Of a DNA stretch of 64,000 nt, positions 36,641 through 45,364 are shown in pieces. A model generated the notes under the pieces. That model did not search any database. It saw only the letters and a program-made list of their open reading frames with translations, and had not been told where the DNA came from. Made by a program: the position numbers and the translations under genes. Location: contig NZ_BQHO01000005.1 in assembly GCF_021601385.1 (NCBI RefSeq), positions 62,001-126,000 of the forward strand, read 5' to 3'. Origin of the DNA: Pseudomonas parasichuanensis (GTDB lineage Bacteria; Pseudomonadota; Gammaproteobacteria; Pseudomonadales; Pseudomonadaceae). The stretch's first letter is position 1; every line of letters begins with the position of its first letter.

Positions 36641-38692
36641 TTGAAGCTGGAATTTCGCAACAGCTTGTCGGTCAAGTTGCTAAGGGTTGTGCTGCTGTCG
36701 GCGTTAGCGGTCGGCGTCGTGCTCAGCTGCGCGCAGATCGTCTATGACGTCTACAAGACCCGCCAGGCCGTGAACAGTGACGCCCAGCGCATCCTCGACA
36801 TGTTCCGCGACCCCTCCACGCAAGCGGTGTACAGCCTTGACCGGGAAATGGGCATGCAGGTGATGGAAGGCCTGTTCCAGGACGAATCGGTGCGCATGGC
36901 CTCCATCGGCCACCCCAACGAAACCATGCTCGCAGAAAAATCCCGCCCGCTGCAGGACATGTCCATGCGCTGGCTGACCGACCCGATCCTCGGCCAGGAA
37001 CGCACCTACACCACGCAACTGGTCGGCCGCGGCCCCTACAGCGAATACTACGGCGACCTGAGCATCACCCTCGACACCTCCAGCTACGGCGAAGGCTTCC
37101 TGATCAACGCCGTGATCATCTTCATCTCCGGGGTATTGCGCGCCCTGGCCATGGGCCTGGTGCTGTACCTGGTGTATCACTGGCTGCTGACCAAGCCGCT
37201 GTCGAAGATCATCGAACACCTCACCCAGATCAACCCCGACCGCCCCAGCCAGCACCAGATCCCGCTGCTCAAGGGCCACGAGAAGAACGAACTGGGTATC
37301 TGGGTCAACACCGCCAACCAGTTGCTGGCCTCTATCGAGCGCAACACCCACTTGCGCCACGAAGCCGAGAACAGCCTGCAGCGCATGGCCCAGTACGACT
37401 TCCTCACCGGCCTGCCCAACCGCCAGCAGTTGCAGCAGCAGCTGGACAAGATCCTCGACGACGGTGGCCGCCTGCAACGGCGCGTGGCCGTGCTGTGCGT
37501 GGGCCTGGACGACTTCAAGGGCGTCAACGAGCAGTTCAGCTACCAGGTCGGCGACCAGTTGCTGCTGGCCCTGGCCGACCGCCTGCGCGCCCACAGCGGC
37601 CGCCTCGGCGCCCTGGCCCGCCTGGGAGGCGACCAGTTCGCCCTGGTCCAGGCCAATATCGAGCAGCCCTACGAGGCCGCCGAGCTGGCCCAGAGCATCC
37701 TCGACGACCTGGAAGCGCCCTTCGACCTCGATCACCAGCAGATCCGCCTGCGCGCCACCATCGGCATCACCCTGTTCCCCGAAGACGGCGACAGCACCGA
37801 GAAGCTGCTGCAAAAAGCCGAACAGACCATGACCCTGGCCAAGGCCCGCTCGCGCAACCGCTACCAGTTCTACATCGCCAGCGTCGACAGCGAGATGCGC
37901 CGGCGCCGCGAACTGGAAAAAGACCTGCGCGAAGCCCTGCCGCGCAACCAGTTGTACCTGGTCTACCAACCGCAGATCAGCTACCGCGATCACCGCGTGG
38001 TGGGCGTCGAGGCACTGCTGCGCTGGCAGCACCCGGAGCTGGGCATGGTACCGCCGGACCAGTTCATCCCCCTGGCCAAACAGAACGGCAACATCATCAC
38101 CATCGGCGAATGGGTACTCGACCAGGCCTGCCGTCAGCTGCGCGAATGGCACGACCTGGGCTTCAGCGAACTGCGCATGGCGGTCAACCTGTCCACCGTG
38201 CAGCTGCACCACAACGAGCTGCCGCGAGTGGTCAACAACCTGCTGCAGGCCTACCGCCTGCCACCGCGCAGCCTCGAGCTGGAAGTGACCGAGACCGGCC
38301 TGATGGAAGACATCAGCACCGCCGCCCAGCACCTGCTCAGCCTGCGCCGTTCAGGCGCGCTGATCGCCATCGACGACTTCGGCACCGGCTATTCCTCGCT
38401 CAGTTACCTGAAGTCGCTGCCACTGGACAAGATCAAGATCGACAAGAGTTTCGTCCAGGACCTGCTCGACGACGACGACGATGCCACCATCGTCCGGGCC
38501 ATCATCCAGCTGGGCAAGAGCCTGGGGATGCAGGTCATCGCCGAAGGCGTGGAAACCGCCGAGCAGGAGAGCTACATCATCGCCCAGGGCTGCCACGAAG
38601 GGCAGGGCTACCACTACAGCAAGCCGCTGTCGTCGCGCGAGCTCACCGCGTTCCTCAAACAGGCGCAGCGCAACCAGGTCTCGGTGCTGTAA
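36641..38692 (+). CDS. bifA: Cyclic-di-GMP phosphodiesterase BifA
   Basis: The 683-residue protein has a transmembrane helix at about 13-35, a periplasmic region, a second helix at about 155-178, a GGDEF-type domain and an EAL domain. The GGDEF signature is GGDQF (329-333), known in BifA to be inactive as a cyclase, while EAL (457-459) and downstream acidic motifs (DDFGTG) are intact. It degrades c-di-GMP and promotes biofilm dispersal. Translation probably starts at TTG 36641 (AAGGAAA upstream), although ATG 36611 or 36560 are in frame. Neighbouring sodB matches the P. aeruginosa order. Confidence 0.92.
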   Translation: MKLEFRNSLSVKLLRVVLLSALAVGVVLSCAQIVYDVYKTRQAVNSDAQRILDMFRDPSTQAVYSLDREMGMQVMEGLFQDESVRMASIGHPNETMLAEKSRPLQDMSMRWLTDPILGQERTYTTQLVGRGPYSEYYGDLSITLDTSSYGEGFLINAVIIFISGVLRALAMGLVLYLVYHWLLTKPLSKIIEHLTQINPDRPSQHQIPLLKGHEKNELGIWVNTANQLLASIERNTHLRHEAENSLQRMAQYDFLTGLPNRQQLQQQLDKILDDGGRLQRRVAVLCVGLDDFKGVNEQFSYQVGDQLLLALADRLRAHSGRLGALARLGGDQFALVQANIEQPYEAAELAQSILDDLEAPFDLDHQQIRLRATIGITLFPEDGDSTEKLLQKAEQTMTLAKARSRNRYQFYIASVDSEMRRRRELEKDLREALPRNQLYLVYQPQISYRDHRVVGVEALLRWQHPELGMVPPDQFIPLAKQNGNIITIGEWVLDQACRQLREWHDLGFSELRMAVNLSTVQLHHNELPRVVNNLLQAYRLPPRSLELEVTETGLMEDISTAAQHLLSLRRSGALIAIDDFGTGYSSLSYLKSLPLDKIKIDKSFVQDLLDDDDDATIVRAIIQLGKSLGMQVIAEGVETAEQESYIIAQGCHEGQGYHYSKPLSSRELTAFLKQAQRNQVSVL

Positions 38693-38760
38693 CCCCCCGC
38701 CACGACAGACGATGCACCGCAAACGGGCGTTTGCATGAAATGCGCGCCCGCCCCTTTACA

Positions 38761-38780
38761 GCAAATGCAAATCTTTCGCA
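38761..38780. promoter_or_regulatory. Probable Fur box before the imelysin gene
   Basis: GCAAATGCAAATCTTTCGC matches 12 of 19 bases of the Fur consensus, with the 7-1-7 dyad centred on 38773. It lies about 60 bases before the imelysin start, where repression by iron-loaded Fur would be expected. Confidence 0.6.
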
Positions 38781-38841
38781 TGATGTTGTGGTTTCGCGTG
38801 CCACGCCGCACGGTCCAACCACACGACGCAGGAAACCAATA

Positions 38842-40179
38842 ATGATTCGTATGCCTCTGGCCTCCGCCAGTCTGCTGGCCATCGCCATCGCCCTCGCCGG
38901 TTGCGGCGAAGGCAAGAATGACAAGGCCGCCGCACCGCAAGCCCAGGCACCTGCCGCCGCCAGCACCACCACCGCAGCGCCGGGCGCTGTCGATGAAGCC
39001 GCCGGCAAGGCCGTGGTCAAGCATTACGCCGAGATGGTCTACGCCGTGTACAGCGACTCGCTGAGCACCGCCAAGCAGCTGCAAACCGCAGTGGACGCGT
39101 TCCTCGCCACGCCAAACGACCAGACCCTGAAAGCCGCGAAAGAAGCCTGGGCCGCCGCACGTGTTCCTTACCTGCAGAGCGAGGCATTCCGCTTTGGCAA
39201 CACCATCATCGACGACTGGGAGGGCCAGGTGAACGCCTGGCCCCTGGACGAAGGCCTGATCGACTACGTCGACAAGAGCTACGAGCACGCCCTGGGTAAC
39301 CCGGCCGCCAGCGCCAACATCATCGCCAACACCGAAATCCAGGTTGGCGAAGACAAGGTCGACGTCAAGGACATCACCCCCGAGAAACTGGCCAGCCTGA
39401 ACGAGCTGGGCGGGTCCGAAGCCAACGTCGCCACCGGCTACCACGCCATCGAATTCCTGCTCTGGGGCCAGGACCTCAACGGTACCGGCCCAGGCGCCGG
39501 CAACCGCCCAGCCTCGGACTACCTGGAAGGCAAAGGCGCCACCGGCGGCCACAACGACCGCCGCCGCGCCTACCTGAAATCGGTCACCCAACTGCTGGTC
39601 AAGGACCTCGAAGAGATGGTCGGCAACTGGGCACCGAACGTGGCCGACAACTACCGCGCCACCCTCGAGGCAGAACCGGTCAACGACGGCCTGCGCAAGA
39701 TGCTGTTCGGCATGGGCAGCCTGTCGCTGGGCGAACTGGCCGGCGAGCGCATGAAGGTCTCGCTGGAAGCCAACTCGCCAGAAGACGAGCAGGACTGCTT
39801 CAGCGACAACACCCACTACTCGCACTTCTATGACGCCAAGGGCATCCGCAACGTCTACCTGGGCGAGTACACCCGCGCCGACGGCACCAAGCTGAGCGGT
39901 CCGAGCCTGTCGTCGCTGGTGGCCAAGGCCGACCCGGCCGCCGACGCCACCCTCAAGGCCGACCTGGAAGCCACCGAAGCCAAGCTGCAGGTGATCGTCG
40001 ACCACGCCCTCAAAGGCGAGCACTACGACCAGCTGATCGCCGCCGACAACGCTGCCGGCAACCAGATCGTGCGTGACGCCATCGCCTCGCTGGTCAAGCA
40101 GACCGGCGCGATCGAGCAGGCCGCGGGCAAGCTGGGCATCGACAACCTGAACCCGGACACCGCTGATCACGAGTTCTGA
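38842..40179 (+). CDS. Imelysin-family lipoprotein (IrpA/IcmP type)
   Basis: The 445-residue protein has a lipobox LAGC (Cys21), an Ala/Thr-rich linker, then the imelysin domain with GYHAIEFLLWG (GxHxxE, His201 and Glu204). P. aeruginosa IcmP is the relative, an outer-membrane protein reported to cleave insulin; the wider family is iron-regulated and thought to function in iron acquisition. ATG 38842 follows AGGAAA. Much upstream sequence in the same frame is the shadow of bifA and is not part of the gene. It heads a four-gene set with a probable Fur box. Confidence 0.92.
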   Translation: MIRMPLASASLLAIAIALAGCGEGKNDKAAAPQAQAPAAASTTTAAPGAVDEAAGKAVVKHYAEMVYAVYSDSLSTAKQLQTAVDAFLATPNDQTLKAAKEAWAAARVPYLQSEAFRFGNTIIDDWEGQVNAWPLDEGLIDYVDKSYEHALGNPAASANIIANTEIQVGEDKVDVKDITPEKLASLNELGGSEANVATGYHAIEFLLWGQDLNGTGPGAGNRPASDYLEGKGATGGHNDRRRAYLKSVTQLLVKDLEEMVGNWAPNVADNYRATLEAEPVNDGLRKMLFGMGSLSLGELAGERMKVSLEANSPEDEQDCFSDNTHYSHFYDAKGIRNVYLGEYTRADGTKLSGPSLSSLVAKADPAADATLKADLEATEAKLQVIVDHALKGEHYDQLIAADNAAGNQIVRDAIASLVKQTGAIEQAAGKLGIDNLNPDTADHEF

Positions 40180-40202
40180 TCAACCCGGTAGCGGTTCACG
40201 CA

Positions 40203-40230
40203 AAGAGGCGGCCTTCGGGTCGCCTTTTTG
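40203..40230 (+). terminator. Terminator after the first imelysin gene
   Basis: AGGCGGCC-TTC-GGGTCGCCT followed by five Ts. It implies that the first gene is made at a higher level, or separately, from the next three. Confidence 0.8.
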
Positions 40231-40380
40231 CTTTCAGGCCCTGTCGCGGGGCATGAAAACCAGCGAAATTACTGAAATTTCACATTCTTTTCATCCGTGT
40301 AATTGCAAATTGCTCTTATTCAAAAATGGCCGGCCTGATAAGCTTGCACGCCGGTTTTTCGCCCACGCCCAGGATTGTCG

Positions 40381-41802
40381 ATGTCCTTGCTCCGCCTAAG
40401 CCCCCTGCTGCTGGCCCTCACCCTTGCCGCCTGTGACGACGCCCCGCGTTTCACCCAGGCCGAGCCCGGTGAAGCCCTCTCCGGCGGCCAGGCAACGGTA
40501 CAGCGCAGTGACCGCAACGCCTTCTCCCTGCCCTCGGCCAACCTCAGCCCCGAGCGGCGCCTGGACTTCGCCGTGGGCAACAGCTTCTTTCGCAGCCCCT
40601 GGGTGATCGCCCCGTCCACCACCACCGCCCGTGACGGCCTGGGCCCGTTGTTCAATACCAACGCCTGCCAGAACTGCCACGTGCGTGACGGCCGCGGCCA
40701 CCCGCCGGAACCGGGCGACAGCAACGCGGTGTCGATGCTGGTACGCCTGTCGATCCCCGACCAGCCGTACTACGCCCGGGTAATCGAACGCCTGGGCGTG
40801 GTGCCTGAGCCGGTGTATGGCACCCAGCTGCAGGACATGGCCGTGCCCGGCGTGGCGCCAGAGGGCAAGGTACGGGTGAGCTACGACAACCACACCGTCA
40901 CCTTCAAGGACGGCCACCAGGTCGAGTTACGCCGCCCCACGCTGCAGATCACCCAGCTCGGCTACGGCCCGATGCACCCCGATACCCGTTTCTCGGCCCG
41001 CATCGCCCCACCGATGATCGGCCTGGGCCTGCTCGAAGCCATCGCCGAGGCTGACATCCTGGCCAACGAAGACCCGGATGACCGCAACCACGACGGTATC
41101 CGCGGCCGTGCCAACCGCGTGTGGGACGACGCCCTGGGCAAGACCGTGGTCGGCCGCTTCGGCTGGAAGGCCGGGCAACCCAACGTCAACCAGCAGAATG
41201 TGCACGCCTTCGCCGGTGACATGGGCCTGACCAGCACGCTGCTGCCCAAGGACGACTGCACCCCGGCCCAGGCCGACTGCCTGGCCGCGCCCAATGGCGA
41301 TGGCGCCGATGGCGAAAAAGAGGTCAGCGACAACCTCCTGCGCCTGGTCACCTTCTACACCCGCAACCTCGGCGTACCGGCCCGCCGCGACGTCGCGGCG
41401 CCCCAGGTGCTGGCCGGCAAGAACCTGTTCTACCAGGCCGGTTGCCAAAGCTGCCACACCCCGCAGTTCACCACCGCCGCCAATGCCGCCGAGCCAGAGC
41501 TGGCCAACCAGGTGATACGCCCTTACAGCGACCTGCTCCTGCACGACATGGGCCCGGGGCTGAGCGACGAGCGCACCGAGTTCGCCGCCAACGGCCAGGA
41601 CTGGCGCACCCCGCCGCTGTGGGGTATCGGCCTGAGCCAGACCGTCAGCAGCGATGCCCGCTTCCTTCACGATGGCCGCGCCCGCGACCTGCTCGAAGCC
41701 GTGCTCTGGCACGGCGGCGAGGCCCAGGCGGCGCGCGACCAGGTACTGACCTTCAATGCCGAGCAGCGCGCCGCGCTGCTGGCCTTCCTGAATTCACTTT
41801 AA
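40381..41802 (+). CDS. Di-haem oxidoreductase-like c-type cytochrome lipoprotein (DUF1111)
   Basis: The 473-residue protein has a lipobox LAAC (Cys18) and two covalent haem sites, CQNCH at 96-100 and CQSCH near residue 357. Sequence between them is typical of the di-haem thiol-oxidoreductase/DHOR group (GRANRVWDDALGKTVVGRFG). It probably transfers electrons in the periplasm, perhaps acting on iron or a chelate given its imelysin partners; this is inferred. ATG 40381 follows AGGA. It precedes the second imelysin gene by 20 bases. Confidence 0.88.
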   Translation: MSLLRLSPLLLALTLAACDDAPRFTQAEPGEALSGGQATVQRSDRNAFSLPSANLSPERRLDFAVGNSFFRSPWVIAPSTTTARDGLGPLFNTNACQNCHVRDGRGHPPEPGDSNAVSMLVRLSIPDQPYYARVIERLGVVPEPVYGTQLQDMAVPGVAPEGKVRVSYDNHTVTFKDGHQVELRRPTLQITQLGYGPMHPDTRFSARIAPPMIGLGLLEAIAEADILANEDPDDRNHDGIRGRANRVWDDALGKTVVGRFGWKAGQPNVNQQNVHAFAGDMGLTSTLLPKDDCTPAQADCLAAPNGDGADGEKEVSDNLLRLVTFYTRNLGVPARRDVAAPQVLAGKNLFYQAGCQSCHTPQFTTAANAAEPELANQVIRPYSDLLLHDMGPGLSDERTEFAANGQDWRTPPLWGIGLSQTVSSDARFLHDGRARDLLEAVLWHGGEAQAARDQVLTFNAEQRAALLAFLNSL

Positions 41803-41822
41803 AACGCGCTAAGGAGCCGGGC

Positions 41823-42887
41823 ATGTTCCGACCCAAACTGTTGTTCACCAGCCTCGCCGCACTCGCCCTCGGTGCCTGCTCGCCGCAGGACCCACAAGCC
41901 GTGACCTCCGCCGCCATCGCCAAGCAGGTGATCCTGCCGACCTACAGCCGTTGGGTAGAAGCAGACCGCGCGCTGGCCGCCAGCGCCCTGGCCTATTGCG
42001 AAGGCAAGACCTCGCTGGACAACGCCCGCGCCGACTTCCTCAACGCGCAGAAAGCCTGGGCCGAGCTGCAACCGCTGCTGGTCGGCCCGCTGGCCGAAGG
42101 CAACCGCGCCTGGCAGGTGCAGTTCTGGCCGGACAAGAAGAACCTGGTCGGTCGCCAGGTCGAGCAACTGGTCAATGGCGACAAGCCGGTCGATGCCGAG
42201 TCGCTGGGCAAGGCCAGCGTCGTGGTGCGCGGCCTGTCCGCCTACGAATACATCCTGTTCGACAGCAAGCCGGATGTTGCCAGTGCTGAACAGAAAGCCC
42301 GCTACTGCCCATTGCTGGTGGCCATCGGCGAGCACCAGAAGGCACTGGCCGAGGACATCCTCAAGAACTGGAACAGCACCGACGGCATGTTGTCGCAGAT
42401 GACCAAGTTCCCCAACCAGCGCTACGCCGACTCCCACGAAGCGATCGCCGACCTGCTGCGCGCCCAGGTCACCGGCCTGGACACCCTGAAGAAAAAACTC
42501 GGTGCGCCAATGGGCCGCCAGAGCAAGGGCATCCCGCAACCGCTGCAGGCCGAAGCCTGGCGCAGCCATTCCTCGCTCAAGAGCCTGGAAGCCTCGCTCA
42601 AGGCCGCCCAGACCGTATGGGTCGGGGTCGACAACCAGGGCCTGCGCGGCCTGCTGGGCAAAGACCAGGCGGCGCTGGCACAGAAGATCGACGACGCCTA
42701 CGCGGCCACGCTCAAGTTGCTGGACGGCAACCAGAAGACCCTCGGCGAGCTGCTGGCCGACGAGGCTGGCCAGCAGGCGCTGAACCAGATCTACGACAGC
42801 CTGAACGTCCTTCATCGCCTGCATGAAGGCGAACTGGCCAAGGCGCTTAACATTCAGCTGGGCTTCAACGCCAACGACGGTGACTGA
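41823..42887 (+). CDS. Second imelysin-like lipoprotein
   Basis: The 354-residue protein has lipobox LGAC (Cys19) and a divergent imelysin domain. In place of the GxHxxE of its neighbour it has GLSAYEYILFD, losing the histidine but keeping the glutamate. It may be a structural or ligand-binding partner, not a metal enzyme. An AAGGAG site precedes ATG 41823. It ends two bases before the DUF1513 gene. Confidence 0.87.
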   Translation: MFRPKLLFTSLAALALGACSPQDPQAVTSAAIAKQVILPTYSRWVEADRALAASALAYCEGKTSLDNARADFLNAQKAWAELQPLLVGPLAEGNRAWQVQFWPDKKNLVGRQVEQLVNGDKPVDAESLGKASVVVRGLSAYEYILFDSKPDVASAEQKARYCPLLVAIGEHQKALAEDILKNWNSTDGMLSQMTKFPNQRYADSHEAIADLLRAQVTGLDTLKKKLGAPMGRQSKGIPQPLQAEAWRSHSSLKSLEASLKAAQTVWVGVDNQGLRGLLGKDQAALAQKIDDAYAATLKLLDGNQKTLGELLADEAGQQALNQIYDSLNVLHRLHEGELAKALNIQLGFNANDGD

Positions 42888-42889
42888 TC

Positions 42890-43987
42890 ATGCTGCGACG
42901 CCAGGCGATCAAACTCGGTAGCGTACTGCTCAGCGCCCTCACCCTGGGCGGCTGGAGCCTGTTTCGCAACAAAGGCAGCGAACCCTTGCTGCTGTCGGCG
43001 CGCGACGATGGCGACGGCAAGCATTACGCCGTCGGGTTCCGCCTGGACGGCACCCAGGTGTTCAGCACCCAGGTAGCCCAGCGTTGCCACGCGATCATCA
43101 ACCACCCTGAGCTGCCCATCGCCCTGTTCGTCGCCCGCCGGCCCGGCACCGAAAGCTACCTGGTCGACCTGCGCGACGGGCGCCTGCTGCAAACCGTCAC
43201 CTCGAAGCCGCATCGCCACTTCTACGGCCATGCGGTGATCCACAAGGGCGGCGAATGGCTGTACACCACCGAGAACGACACCACCGACCCAGGCCGTGGC
43301 GTGCTGGGCGTGTACCGCTTCGAAGGTGAGCGCCTGGTGCACACCGGCGAGCTCTCGACCCACGGCATCGGCCCCCACGAAGTGGCCTGGCTGCCCGACG
43401 GCGAGACCCTGGTGGTGGCCAACGGCGGCATTCGCACCGAGGCCGAAAGCCGGGTGGAGATGAACCTCGACGCCATGCAGCCGAGCCTGGTGCTGATGCA
43501 GCGCGACGGCACCCTGCTGAGCAAGGAAACCCTGGCCCAGCAGATGAACAGCGTGCGCCACCTGGCGGTGGGTGACGACGGCACCATCGCCGCCTGCCAG
43601 CAGTTCATGGGCGGCTCGCAGGAGACCGCCGAGCTGCTGGCGATCAAACGCCCCGGCGAGCCGTTCAAGGCCTTCCCGGTGCCCGAGCGGCAATTGCAGT
43701 CGATGGCCCAGTACACCGCCAGCGTCGCCATCCACAGCGACCTGCGGCTGGTGGCGCTAACCGCGCCACGGGCCAACCGGTTGTTCATCTGGGACCTGGA
43801 CAGCGGCGCGGTGAAGCTCGATGCGCCGATGCCCGATTGCGCCGGGGTGGGTGCGGTGCAGGATGGTTTCGTCGTGACCTCCGGGCAGGGGCGTTGCCGC
43901 TTTTACGACTGCCGCAAGGCAGAGCTGATCGGGCAACCGATGAACCTGCCATCCGGGTTCTGGGACAACCACCTGCACCTGGCCTGA
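42890..43987 (+). CDS. DUF1513 beta-propeller-like exported protein
   Basis: The 365-residue protein has a Tat-like N-terminus (MLRRQAIKLGS with hydrophobic stretch to residue 22) and repeats reminiscent of a propeller (WLPDGETLVVANGG, DGTIAACQQFMGG). DUF1513 genes accompany imelysin and di-haem genes in Pseudomonas and others. It is the last gene of the set, followed by a REP pair. Role in iron uptake is inferred from company only. Confidence 0.85.
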   Translation: MLRRQAIKLGSVLLSALTLGGWSLFRNKGSEPLLLSARDDGDGKHYAVGFRLDGTQVFSTQVAQRCHAIINHPELPIALFVARRPGTESYLVDLRDGRLLQTVTSKPHRHFYGHAVIHKGGEWLYTTENDTTDPGRGVLGVYRFEGERLVHTGELSTHGIGPHEVAWLPDGETLVVANGGIRTEAESRVEMNLDAMQPSLVLMQRDGTLLSKETLAQQMNSVRHLAVGDDGTIAACQQFMGGSQETAELLAIKRPGEPFKAFPVPERQLQSMAQYTASVAIHSDLRLVALTAPRANRLFIWDLDSGAVKLDAPMPDCAGVGAVQDGFVVTSGQGRCRFYDCRKAELIGQPMNLPSGFWDNHLHLA

Positions 43988-44007
43988 TGGCTCTGTTGCC
44001 TGCACCG

Positions 44008-44084
44008 GCCTCATCGCCGGCAAGCCGGCTCCCACAAAGGTTATGCGCAACCGGAGTGGGAGCTGGCTTGCCAGCGATGAGGCC
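44008..44084. repeat. REP pair (GCCGGC class)
   Basis: Arms at 44008-44036 and 44056-44084 are inverted copies that share the outer GGCCTCATCGC ends. They separate the iron set from mexV. Confidence 0.87.
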
Positions 44085-44208
44085 ATAACAGGCAGCCATC
44101 TCCTCCCCTTTTCCGAAAAACCGACAATACTTTCCCCCATCGCACGTGGGCAGGATCGCCCGTGGTCGCGCGTAATCCATAACAACCTCGCCTCCAGGGA
44201 ACCGGACC

Positions 44209-45351
44209 ATGTTGCGCCGCCGCATGCTGATCATGTTGGCCGTTGTCTTGCTGATCGTGCTGATCCTGGGGGGCATCAAGGCCTTCTCCATCTACAAGCA
44301 GGTGCAGATGTTCAGCCAGCCCAAGCCGCCGGTCAGCGTTGCCGCGGCCCAGGCCGAACTGCGCCAGTGGCAGCAGCGCCTGCCGGCGGTTGGCAGCCTC
44401 AAGGCCTACCAGGGCGTTGAGCTGAGCCTGGAAGTGGCCGGCACGGTCAAGTCGCTGCACTTCGAGTCGGGCCAGCAGGTCAAGGCCGGGCAACTGCTGC
44501 TGCAACTGGACCACGACCAGGAAACCGCGCTGCTGGGCACCGCCCAGGCCGACCTGAACCTGGCCAAGGTCGACTTTGGTCGCGGCAGCCAGCTGGTCGG
44601 CGACTCGGCCATCTCCCGCGGCGAATACGACCGCCTCACCACCCAATACCGGCGCAACCAGGCGGTGGTCGATCAGCTCAAGGCGTCGCTGGCGAAAAAA
44701 AGCATCAGCGCGCCGTTCAGCGGCACCATCGGCATTCGCCAGGTGGATGTCGGTGCCTACCTCGCCAGTGGCACGGTAATCGCCACCCTGCAGGACCTGT
44801 CCAGCCTCTATGTCGACTTCAACGTGCCGGAACAGGCCCTGCCGCAGCTGAGCCTGGGCCAGCAAGTGCTGGTACAGGTGGCGGCCTACCCAGGCCAGAC
44901 CTTCCCCGCCAGCCTCAGTGCGATCAACCCCAAGGTCGAGGAAAGCACGCGCAACCTGCTGGCCCGCGCCACCCTGGCCAACCCCGACGGCAAGCTGCTG
45001 CCGGGCATGTTCGCCAGCCTGCAGCTGCTGCTGCCCAACCCACAACCGCAGGTGGTGGTGCCAGAGAACGCCATCACCTTCACCCTGTATGGCAACTCGG
45101 TCTATGTGATCACCCCGAAGAAGGCCGCGGATGGCCAGCCAGCGCCCGCTGCCGACGGCCAGCCGCAGTTGATCGCCGAACAGCGCACCGTGCAGACCGG
45201 CGAACGGCGCGACGGCTGGGTGGTAGTGAACAAGGGCCTGCAGGCCGGCGACCAGGTGGTGACCGCCGGCCAGCTCAAGCTCAGCCCCGGCGCGGCAATC
45301 CGTATCAGCGACGACCAGGTCCTCAAACCTGCGGCGCCTGGCGCGAACTGA
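44209..45351 (+). CDS. mexV: RND periplasmic adaptor, MexV-like
   Basis: The 380-residue membrane-fusion protein has an N-terminal anchor helix (about 6-26) without a lipobox, a lipoyl half-motif GQQVKAGQLLLQLDHDQE, a short hairpin and a second half-motif. It resembles the P. aeruginosa MexV group and is directly before a matching RND gene, after the same imelysin/di-haem set as in that species. The adaptor links the pump to an outer-membrane channel not encoded here. Confidence 0.85.
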   Translation: MLRRRMLIMLAVVLLIVLILGGIKAFSIYKQVQMFSQPKPPVSVAAAQAELRQWQQRLPAVGSLKAYQGVELSLEVAGTVKSLHFESGQQVKAGQLLLQLDHDQETALLGTAQADLNLAKVDFGRGSQLVGDSAISRGEYDRLTTQYRRNQAVVDQLKASLAKKSISAPFSGTIGIRQVDVGAYLASGTVIATLQDLSSLYVDFNVPEQALPQLSLGQQVLVQVAAYPGQTFPASLSAINPKVEESTRNLLARATLANPDGKLLPGMFASLQLLLPNPQPQVVVPENAITFTLYGNSVYVITPKKAADGQPAPAADGQPQLIAEQRTVQTGERRDGWVVVNKGLQAGDQVVTAGQLKLSPGAAIRISDDQVLKPAAPGAN

Positions 45352-45364
45352 ACAGGAGCCGGCC

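Noticed and set aside
36641-38692. GGDQF as a novel degenerate cyclase
   Set aside because: This variant is the known state of BifA, an EAL phosphodiesterase.
37495-38841. Upstream extension of the first imelysin gene
   Set aside because: This part lies in another frame of bifA. The lipoprotein signal starts at 38842 with its own ribosome site.
40274-40292. Fur box before the di-haem gene
   Set aside because: Only 10 of 19 bases match, which is not enough to report as a site.
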